Origin: Oscheius dolichura
Lineage: Eukaryota; Nematoda; Chromadorea; Rhabditida; Rhabditidae
Direction of reading: 5' to 3'
Length of the DNA: 64,000 nt
Assembly: GCA_932521035.1 (NCBI GenBank)
Contig: OW051494.1
Coordinates: 4,326,001-4,390,000 of the forward strand
This document shows, in pieces, positions 48,701-60,241 of the stretch. Each line of letters starts with the position of its first letter. Position 1 is the stretch's first letter. Below the pieces are notes generated by a model. It was not told the origin of the DNA and did not search any database. It saw only the letters and a list, made by a program, of their open reading frames with translations. The position numbers were made by a program, and so were the translations under genes.

Positions 48701-50430
48701 TCAGCTTATGCGCCTACGAAGAAGATAAACGTGGAAATTAGATATGTTCAATTAGATGATAAGACTATAGTACAGATAGCTGTTTGATCGCACCAATTTG
48801 ACTACTAAGTTTGTGAAGAACAAAAATCCGCCAACTGATAATATGTATAATACATATAGATCAACAATCTTCTACGGTTCATAGACGTCATACAAGCAAA
48901 GACACTCCATCTTTTCCCGCCTAGATTAGCTAGTCAGTAATACAGAAATGCCACAATAGCTAGACAGAAAAGCATTGGTTATATACCGGCGGCAAGGAGC
49001 CCTTCTTCGTTTAGACCGCGTAGTTCAACACGCTTCTTGCTTATCTGGACATTGCCCTTCTCATTATCAGACGCTACCATAGCATCAAAGGTACGCAGTT
49101 CACATAGCAATCAGAAGCTACGTTTGACTAGAGAAATACAGACCAAAAATTGTTTTTACTCAATTTCCTTTAAAAAACTTACGTTAAACATAAATCCGAA
49201 GCAGAATAATAAACATCTTCAGCAGAATATTTTCTGTTGCGTCGCGTCAAAGGAAAATTGCACCCAGTGATACTCTTCTTCGCTTTTCGCAGTCTCCCTC
49301 TGAGATTTCCCATTTTTCGCGGCGACTTCTCTTCGTTGTTGTAGATTTTATCGTGTTCACCTATATCATTTATCAAAAATTTGAAAGGACCACGAGAAAA
49401 CAAAGGCAATAGGAAGGCTTTCCTTAAATTGAGGAAGAGAGTAAAGAAGCAATATTGCTAAACAAATGGAGCGATAAAGGTATCGATTCTACAAGAAACT
49501 CAAATGGCACAAGAATGTTCAAAGTGGCAAATGTAAAACTTAATCGATGTTATTGAAGCAATACTTTGGATGTAGAAAGGAATGAAAGGCAAACTAAGAT
49601 ATTTAAATTCAACACTTTTAAACGGAATATATAAAAAAATATGGTTATATTGGTCCAATTTCACAGATAAGGCCCATCGATAACGTATATTGTACCTACA
49701 AAAGGTGAGAACGCACTGTCCGTCAAATGCCTTAACGGTTTCCGCAGATAAAAGCGTTACGTGTTCTCTGCACAAACAATGAAAGGAGTCAGCACGAAAT
49801 TGACTGAATGGACCGAATGGCGCCTGATTCGATCAATGTTTGGCCCATCGATCAGAATGGAAATGCAAATATGGCAAGGGCAGATAACCCGCCAACAGTT
49901 AGTGAGAAACCGTGCGATCCCACCCCCATGACACAAGGAAGCTGATGTTTGAACGCGGACTCGGATCGGCTAGTTCACACACGCCCAAGCAAATGCTCAT
50001 AGGTTTGCTAACGGTATCATGATAAAAACTCTTTAAAATAGTGAAACCTATCGCTCTAGAAATATCTTACATTTAGAGCACTAATTGGTAAAGCGATTGT
50101 TTAAAAAAACACATGGTATATGAACGCATTCTTCGATATCTTTGTAAAAATGCTCCTAAACAGATAATTAAAAAATACCTGTAATAACTAAGGACGGAGT
50201 CTGAATCCAGGACAAACCAACGTTGACGGTATCCTTTTAAATAATTAGTCCATTTGTTCAACCATCCGGCCTTTTCTACTTCACTTCTGAAACAGAAAGT
50301 TATGGTAAAAAATTACAAAAATAGCGACGAATTAGTTGTCACAGAAGTTTGATTGTAAAACTAACATTTGTACAGCTGCAGAGTGAAGTGATTGCTCAAT
50401 GGAGGTGGTAGAACCGCCACGAGACGACAT
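45711..50430 (-). CDS. Oxysterol-binding protein (OSBP/ORP, with PH domain and FFAT-like motif)
   Basis: Exchanges sterol and PI4P at ER-Golgi contacts. From 50430: MSSRGGSTTSIEQSLHS; PH domain GWLNKWTNYLKGYRQRWFVL, CRGSINLQEARIFSDK, TFHLKAQNDIDRQKWLQALE; coiled region; near 47,720 DDDFHDALETLS, close to the FFAT consensus EFFDAxE for binding VAP. The lipid domain has FNEPLSVLQRITEDLEY, TNKPFNPLLGETYEC, VSHHPPAAAHHAQG (the OSBP fingerprint is EQVSHHPP), IIVGKLWIDNHGDMEIVNHT, APTDSRLRPDQRLMEDG and the end CKERGDWSRCPDIY. The intron splitting the PH domain is about 1.5 kb, far larger than others here, and contains further exon-like sequence. TTTCAG about 45 bp before the ATG suggests a spliced leader. 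Confidence 0.93.
48985..49380 (-). other. Exon-like sequences nested in the OSBP intron
   Basis: Two stretches on the OSBP strand look coding. One, at about 49,380-49,195, contains MGNLRGRLRKAKKSITG and SAEDVYYSASDLCL before a GTAAGT donor. The other, 49,079-48,988, contains MVASDNEKGNVQISKKRVEL and LNEEGLLAA before GTATATAA. They could be alternative first exons that replace the first PH exon, or a nested gene. No family match. Confidence 0.35.
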
Positions 50431-51495
50431 TTTCGCCTGTTTTTGACTATCAGACCATGAGATTTTGGATTTCTCTGAAACAAGAAAAGGTAAAAACGAT
50501 GAAAGGTCAAATTTAAAGAGTACAAACAAAAATTAAATTACAAAGGTTGCTATAAGCTACAAAGGTATATAACTGAAGTACACGTTGGTTGCGCAAATAA
50601 GCTAAAATTCGTGTAATATTAATGTGATTTTGTGGCATGGACATATAGCTGTAAAATGTTTTAAATTTACAAAAATATTATAAGCGAAGAGCGTTGTTGA
50701 CTCGATTTGACGTTGACTCATTGGGTCAACAAAGCGTACCACGTATAGACGCTGCGCTGAGAAGCACAGCTACTAGTTTCTATGGCACTCAAGTAAACCT
50801 TTGCACGTTCAAAATGGACTAAATAACGGTAAAAAACATTCGAAAATCAATTTGAACAACGTCGGTAACGAGCAGATGACTTTCTGCAAACAAACACATT
50901 CAAAGATAGCAGACACCGGCAGTAAGAATAACAAAGACGAAATCAACTAGTTTCCAAAGGTGTTACAGCGTTATAGATGGCAGAAAGCTTGCAATTTGAA
51001 GACTCCTTACCATTCGCACATAGGGGAGCGTTTCAGCAAACACATGTTGGAAACAACGGAGTGAAATAAAAACGAAACATACTTTTTCCTAGTTTTCGAC
51101 GGAACCCCATTTTCTTCTTTGTCCTTTGTCACTTTTCGCTCACATGCAAAGACTCTAAATAAACAGAAATATACATGCAAAACCGAGAAAGAACAAAACC
51201 ACCAGGTAGTGTGCGGACAAGAGATCCAATAGAAACGAGGTCTTATCGCGAATTAGCGAAAGGTCCAACTTCTTGGGCACGCCTCCCGAGCGATAGAACA
51301 AGTGAAAAATACGTCGTAAATTGTCTTGTTTGTACATTTCTTTATTTTTATTTTATAATAATCAATAATAATTGTAATGGTTTGCAGGCCTTCGCGTATT
51401 CAATTACTGAAGGATGACTTGGTCTACGTAACCTCCGACAGACCGCTTAGGTTCGTTCCTGCTTTATTCAATCTTACTTTCGTTTTTATTCAGAT
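50431..51495. other. Divergent region between OSBP and cyclin Y
   Basis: Probably the promoters and leaders of both genes. On the minus strand 51,140-51,060 reads RVFACERKVTKDKEENGVPS behind a TTTATTTAG acceptor and ends at a GTATGT donor, so a further OSBP 5' exon is possible. I could not join it in frame. Confidence 0.4.
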
Positions 51496-53147
51496 ATGGG
51501 TAATACTTGTTGCCTTCGAAGCCGAAGTTCAATTGCTGATGAAAAAATCTATTCTTTCGAAGGGCATTATACAAGAAATAATCACAGCGAGGTAACCACT
51601 TCTACCAAATGTTTATACCCGTTTTATTATAGTTTGTACAACAACCTTTAAAAAGAGATGACACTACAACTACCTTTTTAAAGATATTGCCTCATATTAG
51701 TGAAAGAGAGGCTCCCGATGGTAAGAAATTTCTTCTATACTAGTAGATCCTCAAGATAGACGAGAAGCAGATGCAATTAATTACATAAATTTTACATTAT
51801 TAATTCATTATTACTGCCCACAATTTGGTCTTATATTTTCAGAATGCGAGGAAGATCCATCAACTCACCCAACAGCGCAGCCTGCCTTTATGGAACGTAG
51901 TAAGAGTGAGATGAAATGTATGTTTTTTCATGTTTCTAATTTATTTATATTTTACAGTGCGAGACAATCGCCGATCATGCTATATGCTGGACGCTCTAGC
52001 TGCTGGAGGAAATTTTCCTGGAGTTCTGCCTCAAAGTCTTAGGAAATCCAGTAGTTGTAGCACAATTTATCTAGGTTGGTAGTGCAGTTAGATTATCTAT
52101 GTTAATTACTCAGATGATTCTACTATTAGTCAGCCACATTTAAGAAATACCGTGAAATGCATTTCTTTGGCTATTTATTATCACATTGCTAATCGTAGCA
52201 ATAGGGGGCACGAACGTCTAATGGAGATTTTCGAAGAGCGATTGCACCCCATATCCGTAACTTTCTTCTTTTTTAACTATTTTGTCCCAGAGAGATGCTC
52301 TGCCGCCGGAGGTCATCACAAAAGATCCGGATCATCGGCAAATCTACAGATTTGTAAAAACGCTTTTTTATTCTGCACAGCTTACCGCTGAATGTGCCAT
52401 TATTACACTGGTAAGTATTTTTCACCTTGTTGCGTACAACCTAATTTTCCTTTGGTCGATAAGGATAAATATCCCGTATCATTTGTTTTATGGGGGAATC
52501 CGTAGTCTTATCTGTTCATTCCATGAAACAATTTTCAAACATAGACTAACGTGTTCTTAGAAAAACGGGGCTGACTAGACTTTAATGTACACCCGCAATT
52601 TATAGGTTTATATTGAAAGACTTCTAAATTATGCCGAAATGGATCTCTGTCCTTCCAACTGGAGACGAGTTGTTTTGGGTTCTATAATGCTAGCCTCCAA
52701 GGTGTGGGATGACCAAGCGGTTTGGAATGTTGACTATTGTCAAATTTTAAGGGATACCAACGTCGATGATATGTTTGTGAACATTTAATTTTTCCGAATT
52801 GATTTTTTTACAGGAATGAGTTAGAGAGAAGATTTTTAGAATGTTTGGATTTCAATATTGAAGTTCCGTCGTCAGTATACGCGAAGTATTATTTCGATCT
52901 GAGAACTCTTGCGCTCGCTAATGACTTACAACTACCGATTCAGCCACTATATAAGGAGAGAGCGAAAAGATTAGAGGTTTGTGCTATAGTATTTATTGTG
53001 TACAGTATAGAATACCAAATATACCCAGATAACCGGAAATTTTAGGCTTTAAGTCGCACATTCGAAGATAAACTCAGTGGTGTTAAACGGAGTAATTCAG
53101 CTGACAATATATATAAAGATACCCGTAGTCCGGTTGTTCTTTCTTAA
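51496..53147 (+). CDS. Cyclin Y
   Basis: Membrane-tethered cyclin that activates PFTAIRE/PCTAIRE-type CDKs (CDK14/16) in Wnt receptor phosphorylation and presynaptic traffic. [17 protein letters not shown] has Gly2 for myristoylation and Cys5/Cys6 for palmitoylation. The rest follows human [24 protein letters not shown] (14-3-3 and phospho region), [17 protein letters not shown], the cyclin box with [80 protein letters not shown], and the tail [21 protein letters not shown] ends two bases before the ATG. Seven or more short introns. Confidence 0.95.
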
Positions 53148-53451
53148 ATTCTTTCAAAAGTCCGTTCTGTGATAGTCGCATAATCCAAGGCATTGGACTC
53201 TAAATGGGTATGTTGCTCCATAATTTGTTTCAGTTTACCAGAGCCCGTTTTAAAATACCTTGTTGACTGTTATGATTGTAATTACGTTTTATCTATTTTT
53301 TTAACCTTGGAAATCTCATTTCTCATTATTGTAAGTGACTCAAAAAATAAACATATCGTTTAGACTATTTGTTCATTAATTTCAGCTTTGATGCTTGTTC
53401 ACGTCTGATTATTTTGTGTGCTTTATCGTAAGGCAAAAATTTGCAGTTATT
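53148..53451 (+). promoter_or_regulatory. Spacer and leader of PITHD1 with upstream ORF
   Basis: Two splice acceptors occur (TTTCAG ending at 53385; TTTGCAG ending at 53446). If the first is used, the leader carries a five-codon upstream ORF, MLVHV, at 53391-53408; use of the second removes it. Acceptor choice could therefore affect translation. Confidence 0.35.
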
Positions 53452-54482
53452 ATGTGTGATCACGGAAAAGATCACTCTTGTACCCATGAATGTCTTCCGA
53501 CTCCAGACGTTTTCCGTTATGATCTGCATCAAAATATTGATAAATTAAAGGTAAATGCTTTACATTTATGTGTTACAACCACTATTATAGAGCACAATGT
53601 TAGTTTTACTTCAATATAACCGTTTTAGGTAACTGTTTTAAATGAAGCTGTCGAAGGAAGTGGAGTAACCGTATTTAAAAATATGTCCGATAAAAATGAC
53701 AGGTCAGTTTCAGAGTATAATAATGTACCGTGTTTTAGAACTGCTTACGTCCAAAGTGATTGTGATGAAGAACTTCTCTTCAACATTCCTTTTACTGGTC
53801 ATGTTAAAATTTCGGGAATGTCTATTACAGGAGAAGAAGGTGGAACGCATCCTGCCAAAATCAGATTATTCAAGGATAGGCCAGCTGTATGTTTTATATG
53901 TTATATTTCTTGGGGGGTTTCTCCGTGGCTATGGTAAAAGTTATTATTAGCCATTAAGATGTCATTTGACGACTGTAACATCGAAGCAGATCAAGAAATA
54001 GATCTTAAACAAGACCCCGCTGGGGTCGTCGATTATCCTCTCAAAGCCATGAAATTTTCCAACATTACTCATTTGTCTATCCAGGTATATCCAGCTTTGC
54101 CTGTGATAACGAAGCTTTTTAGGTTTCTCGCAATTTTGGAAGCGACGCTACCTGTATATTTTACATAGGGCTTCGAGGTGACTATCAACACGATTTTAGA
54201 AAAAGGGTAAGTCTTGTATATAGCTTTTGTGACAGTATCGGACTAGTCTTTCTTATATTGTAAAAGATATCACGAAAAGTTGATCAAGATTAGAGAATGG
54301 TTACTGTAGGTAATTGGCTCATGTGAGTGACTGAAAACGAAAAGGAAACATCCACTGATATTGCAATTTAACCAATTTTATTCAATAATTTTTAGGTAGC
54401 AATCGCTACATATGAGGCTCGACCTTTGGCAGAAGATCATAAAGGAGAAATCCCTAATGCTGCTACCCGTACTCTCTTCTAA
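53452..54482 (+). CDS. PITH-domain protein (PITHD1 family)
   Basis: PITH domains are shared with thioredoxin-like protein 1 (TXNL1) and bind the proteasome 19S region; human PITHD1 consists of this domain alone. MCDHGKDHSCTHECLPTPDV is the His/Cys-rich start as in PITHD1. Then: IDKLKVTVLNEAVEGSG, VQSDCDEELLFNIPFTGHVK, GEEGGTHPAKIRLFKDRP, MSFDDCNIEADQEIDL, FSNITHLSIQ, CIFYIGLRGDYQHDFR and VAIATYEARPLAEDHKGEIP, ending ATRTLF. All blocks line up with the human protein. It follows cyclin Y by 305 bp on the same strand. Confidence 0.93.
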
Positions 54483-57400
54483 TATACAAACGTTTCTCAA
54501 GCACATTTTTACCTGGTATAATTTCTTCAGTCGATTATTTATGTTTTTGTTCCCAATAAATTGTATTCATGTACGTTACTTACTATTCTCTAAAAAATAA
54601 TCTCGTAATATCAGTCGGAAGGGTTTCCTTGGCGTGAACACAAAATAACAAGGTCGCACAGAAAACGAAAACAACTCTTCCTGGATCCCGTTACCGTAGT
54701 AGAACTCTCTCTCAAGATATTTTTGCCCTTTAGAAGAAGGCCTTGCTAAAGGACCCCTTCCGTTTAGCACTCTTTGTAGCGTCCGATTTATGGTCATTTG
54801 ATAGCGCGAGAATGGCGGAAGCAAAAAGGAAAGATAGCGGATTCGTTGAAATGATGTCCCGCTTACAGTATCCAGCTTAGAGATACGACCGGGTTGATGC
54901 GTTTCTTTGTGTGGAGAGAAGACATCCGGACTGGAAGGGGCACCGGCCTCTTCTGTCAAAGAACAGACTTCCTCTTCCAGGAGATTAGCCCAGGGGGTAC
55001 GGTACCCCCCGCTTATGGAGGGCCGATTAGCCCAGATACTAATTGTGGTTTTTGAAGTACCGTAGCCCCTGTACCCCTTGTAGTGGGCGTGGTGTTGGTC
55101 CCTCGACTTCAGCCGGCTGGATTGTGCCAGTTGATTGGACCACTTCTGCGTCCCGGCCTTGTCCGCCCGTCCCCCTCCTCCCGGCCCGTGCTGTCCCCTT
55201 CAAAGGTGCTCTGGCCTCTCCTCGCCGGCCCACTCTCTGGCCTTTCGTCAAATATGTCGTCGGCCGTCGGGATGACGGGGTGCGGCTGGCACTTGAAGGG
55301 ATTCTGCTGACAGCCCCGAGTGCCGACACCGTAATCGGCGATTGGTCATCTCGGCGGCAGAAAAAGCACGCGAGGCTAATGTCCCGTGGGAGAATCGAAA
55401 TTGGAACGGACAGGTGACCCGAGGCGGTCTTCCTCTTTCCTGGGGGAGACTAATAAATGACTGTAAAGTGTATTTGCTATTCGTTCTTTTCCTCTGGAGC
55501 GCCGCCTGAACACACTCATCGCACAGAAAATGGAGCGGCCGCCTGCTGGGTGTTAATTGACGGAGCCAACAGACCGACCGTAAGGGATAGCTGTTGACTC
55601 TCGAGGATACGGTACCTGCCTTTGTTTGGAGAGAGTAACCCCCGCTGAAACAGTACCTAATAACGGCAAATGACAGTGGGAACCTCATCTTTCCCTTTAT
55701 TAAATTGATACTCCTCAATGGGGGCGATTTCGAGAGGCTCCCAAGGGCTGGTGGATATTACGTGGTAGTTTCTCTTGTCCCTGCCCCCCGTCCTCCCGTC
55801 CCCTCCAATCCAGCGCGTGTTAATCTTTCTGGCTGACTTTTTACGTCGACTGATAAGGAGCCGGGCTGTGGTCAGTCCTTATCTACCGTTATCAGTCCAG
55901 GGAACGGTTACAATAGCTCCCAAAAGGCAACCCGCGACACTTTATCTTAATTCCTAGGGGAGGACAGACCAAGGACATACTGTGGGAGGAGGATGAAAGT
56001 AGCAGGAGAGTGTGCCCCAGTCAGACCCGACCCCCTTATCAGGATAATTGCAGCTAGTCCGTCACTGTCATTACCCGATTGCCCAGATATGCCGAGCTGC
56101 CATTTGTTATGTTTTATCTACGACCACCGGCGAGGGGCGAGACTGTGTGACGTCACCGGCGGGCGCCAATTAAAGGCATGACTAGGCGAGGATTACGGTA
56201 GAAATAATGGAGGAGGCGAGGCGAGCTAAATAATTAGCCACCGGCACATTATGAAGGGGAGAGAAGGGATAATGAGGAAATTAGAGGAAGAGGAAATAAT
56301 CTTATGGAAATTCCTCCTCATAACTGGTGTCACTCTCCTCCTTATCAAAAAACCCTCCTCCCCTTGTTAGTAGTGAAATGCTAGTTTAGAAGGGTCGTGT
56401 GGCTGTTATGAAATCTGACCCGGGCAGGGGGAACAGTGTCGCGGCGAACACTCGTCACCCAGGAGCCGTCCTCTCGGAATTACTACGGGATACTGTAGCT
56501 GTTATTGTCTCGTCCATTACAGTCGGCCAGTCCCTCCAGTACATCCTAGGTGCCCTTGTCGGCCGATTGGAGCAGGTCCCCCCGGCTATCCTTCTGACTC
56601 CCACCCATAACACCCGGTGTACAGTGCTCGAAAATAGAAAACATATTTGTGAGTGTAGGGAAACACTCGGTTAGGTTGTAAACAACTGATTTCACCGAGG
56701 AGGGGGAGATGAGCCGGGACCACGCGGGATATTATCGTATACCTCGGGAGGATAAGGATAAAAGTTCGGGGGAAGTGTATCCTCCTAGAGAACACGATAT
56801 TATCTCTATAAAATAATATTTATAGAGATAAAAAGGGATATGGTGTCATCCTCCGGCCCAACACCCTCGTATGGTTTACAGCCCCTCGTCTCTCGTCCCC
56901 CGTACATTTCTGGGTTATCGTCTTCCATCTGGCCCCCGTCCCCCTCCCGTGCCCTTTCCATCGCCGATGACTCTTCCAACTTTTTCACCCGAGGCGACAA
57001 AGCCGTGCCGCTGGCTTGCGTAACCCAGGCGGACTTTATGTCGGGTACCGGCCAAAGGGAACAAGAATACGGTAGTCACCAGGGGCAGGATGACATCATC
57101 TCGCCCTAGGTCATGTTGTACCATGTGAACCAGCTGGGAAATGCCTCCTGCCCTTTAATCGAACGGAATAAAGGTCAATCCAGAGCATCCTCTCCGGAAT
57201 ACTCTGATGGTACTGTATTCCCCCAGAGTCCATAAACATCCGATATAATCTCGTAATAGGCCCCGTCGCTTTCTTGTGTATCCCCGGCACACGGTATCAC
57301 GGGGCGACGGCCGTGTCATTCATTGTGTGTCGCTGTTTTGTACGTGAGAAATGGCCTGGACAGGCGTGTCAGGGGGTGCCGGACTCGTAGCCCCAGGGAA

Positions 57401-57673
57401 TGGTCAGCCCTGATCCCCCGCGCCTCGTTGAGCAATCAGAAGTCACGCGTCGTTTATCACAGTAATTGGCGGCAATTAGAGGGGGCGGGGGTGGATCAGC
57501 TGAGGACAAGCCCTCATTACGGTAATTGAGAGAGAGATGGTGACGACTAAAACCTTTATTAATCTGCTCTAATATAATCTATTTACACTTGGATAGGTTA
57601 CAGGTATAATCAGAGACCGGAGTGGGCAACCCGTGGAGTAGACGAGACTTCGGAGGAGGCATTCGAGTGGCAA
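54483..57673. other. Long GC-richer intergenic region rich in TACNGTA motifs
   Basis: No gene recognised. A 127-residue minus-strand frame (54576-54959) and a 156-residue one (55248-55718) match nothing and lack splice context. TACNGTA heptamers occur at 54692, 54998, 55058, 55608, 56194, 56491, 57068, 57211 and 57518. A near-perfect palindrome of G and C runs around TACGGTA lies at 54993-55010. AATAAA for the Psc-like gene is on the minus strand near 57,555. Confidence 0.45.
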
Positions 57674-60241
57674 CTAATTCAACGTTGGTACTATCGTGGA
57701 GTTACGTAATAGCTCGAGTCGTTCGGGGGCGGCGCTGATCTGTACTTTCCCCTCGCCGTTCACCTGGGCTCGGATACCGTCGATGATGGGCGGCGGGACA
57801 TTCTTCTTCAGTGTCTCCTGGAAACAATTGCTCGGCTCTTTGTCTGCCAGCCGTGCGTGGCCGAGGCCGCTACTTATTACCATAACTACTCACCTTGAAC
57901 GTCCTGCCCAGCGACTGGTTCTTCATCTTGGCCATCGAGCCAAAGTCGAGGTTGTCGTTGCTGATGACCGGGGAGAGCGAGGGCGGCGGCGAGTTGACCG
58001 ACTGAAAAGAGACTTGTTCGATTGGGTCGACGGGATAATGAACCTTGACTGAGGGAGGCGTCTGCTGGTGGCTGAGGATCGGCTGGACTGAGACCTTGGC
58101 CATGTAGGGCTTGAGCGGCTTCTCGCCGTCCGTTTTGTTTATCTTTGAAGGGACGGGCGAGATGGCGGGGGGAGACGGTGTGGCTGCTGTTATTTGGGGT
58201 TTAGGAGGCGAGGGAGGAGAGGGCACTTGGAAGACCGTCTTCTTCGGGTCGCCGTGCTGCTGAGAGACGGACTCCGGAGAGCTCACTGGCACACTTTCGG
58301 GTCTATGAGTTCGAGGAGATTCTGAAAATGCCAGTGTTGTACTAGTTCCAATCAAATTCCTTACCAATAGCCATTTTCTTTGCTGGAGGAGGACCGCCTT
58401 CCTTGGTCATAGCTCGCTGAGCGGTGGCCAGTGCCTGTCTCTGTAGTTGGACTTGTTGTGCTTGATGGGCTCTCATTTGTTGAAAGTGATGGGCCGTCCT
58501 CATCTGCTCCTCCTTCATTTTCTGATGTTTCTGTGCCTGTTGCTGGAGCAGGAGTTTATGAAGGAGAGCGGCGTTGGCTTGAGAGGGAGGCTGCCCGGGA
58601 GAGGGGCTTCCGTTGCCCTGCTGCATGGGGACGGCCTTCATCTGGCCACCGGACATCACTTGTACCGGGTACAAAGCCGTTCCTCTATTTCCACTGAAGC
58701 TCTGGGCCATGTGGGCGATCCTCATGTTCTTCATTTCTTGAGGCTGAAACGGAAGAATTAGAAAACTAACGGGAGGAAGGAGGACTCACCATGAAGACCT
58801 GCTGCTGTCTCTGGTGGAGCATCTGGAGCTGTTGGAGTTCCTGGGGAGTGAACTGGCTCGGGTTGAAGGGCATCATTATCTGTCCTCCGGGGCCCCTCTG
58901 CATCTGGATCTGTTGTTGCTGTTGTTGTTGCTGCTGCTGTGGCGGTGTCGTCTCAGAATTCTCCCTCTTTCTCTTCACCGGGGCCGCTCTGGCCATCATT
59001 TGGGGATTAATCATGGCGTATTGGGGAGTCATGGGCATTGGAATCTAGAAAGAAGAGGAATAGAAGCGGGAATACGGGTCAAATGGTACCTGTCTAGGGT
59101 GGAGTCCCTCAGGAGTGGAGTTGCTCTGCATCTGGGGGTGGCCAGTGGTGACGGGAGTGAGCATGATGGGAGGCCCGCTGGCCATCCGCACCGGGGCGGC
59201 GAGTACCTGGACATCCTCCTCCTCCACGGCCGAACCCTGAACCTAAATACCTCGCGTAAGTCTTTAATTCCTCCCAGTTGGGTGGCGGAAATAATCACCC
59301 CCTAATAGCCGGCCGACTCCCTAACAAGCTCACCTTAGCGGACCCCTCCAGAGTGGGCATCGGCTCCTTCTCCAGACTCGGGGGCGGCTCCTTCGGCGGG
59401 ATAAGGGTGAACAGAATCCTCAGCGGCCTCTTCCTCTTCCACTTCGTCTCTTTGGCCAAGACATCCAGGGTCACATTCTCGTCCAGCTCCTAAAGAAAGA
59501 GTCTCAAAAAGACAAAAAAGGAATAGTCCCACCTGCATAAACCTCGGGTGGATGATGTGGATGAGGTAGTTCTTCTCCTTACAGAACTTTTTCTGAAGAA
59601 GTTCCCGGATCGACCGGATGGAGGTGTTCCCCTCGGTGCAGTAGTACCGCTTGAAGCCGCTGTCTATCGGGACGGGGCACTGGCTTCCCTGTAAATTCAA
59701 ATTTAGCGCCCTGTTGATGAAGTTCGGCTGTGTGTTTATTCAGCTCAACAGATGGTTGCCCATCATTTGTTTCACAGGCCGGTGGCTATAAAAAAACGAC
59801 CTACGTAGTCAGAGTCGGCCCGGAGACGGACGGCCGTGAAGAAGTGCTCCAGCTTGAAGGAGATCCACTCCTTCCACTTTTCCGGCACGAGGGGAGCCTT
59901 CCCCGGCTCGGGGGCGTCTTCCATGTCCGAATTATCGTACTCTTCGACGTCCATCGGTTGATCAGTTTTAACATCCTCGGTTGGGGTAACTATTTGTACA
60001 GGGACCGGAATGACAGGGGCCTCCTGCTCCAAGACGACAATCTCGTTCCTGGGTCGGATGACCTGGAGGGTGGAGGGGCCGATGGGCGCCTCTCGGAGAG
60101 GAGGAAGACCGGGAGGCCTCTTGGCGGGACGAGTTGTGGAAGAGGGACTGACGGATCGACTGGGCTGGACTACTGAGGGGGCTCTTTCTTTTGAGGGACC
60201 TGGCTGGTCTTGAGGGGAAGATGTCGTGGGACTCTCTCTGA
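57674..60241 (-). CDS. Polycomb-group PCGF/Psc-like protein with RAWUL domain (5' exons not found)
   Basis: PCGF proteins pair with RING1 in PRC1. A disordered Pro/Ser segment starting ESPTTSSPQDQPGPS precedes WKEWISFKLEHFFTAVRLRA. A RAWUL-type ubiquitin-like fold follows: RYYCTEGNTSIRSIRELLQK, NYLIHIIHP, ELDENVTLDVLAKETKWKRK, RPLRILFTL, the order seen in BMI1 and Psc. After it come about 450 low-complexity residues: Met/Gln/Pro-rich, a polyQ run of about 10 near 58,920, KRKREN, HKLLLQQQAQKHQKMKEEQM, and an end LELLRNSTIVPTLN. This RAWUL-plus-long-tail layout is like Drosophila Psc, whose tail compacts chromatin. A TTTCAG acceptor at 60241 shows that 5' exons, including any RING finger, lie further right but were not identified. 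Confidence 0.65.

Noticed and set aside
54576-54959. 127-residue minus-strand open frame
   Set aside because: No domain, no splice context and low-complexity composition; open by chance in the 3' flank of PITHD1.
55248-55718. 156-residue minus-strand open frame
   Set aside because: Arg/Ser/Pro-rich with no recognisable motif; consistent with chance in GC-rich non-coding DNA.
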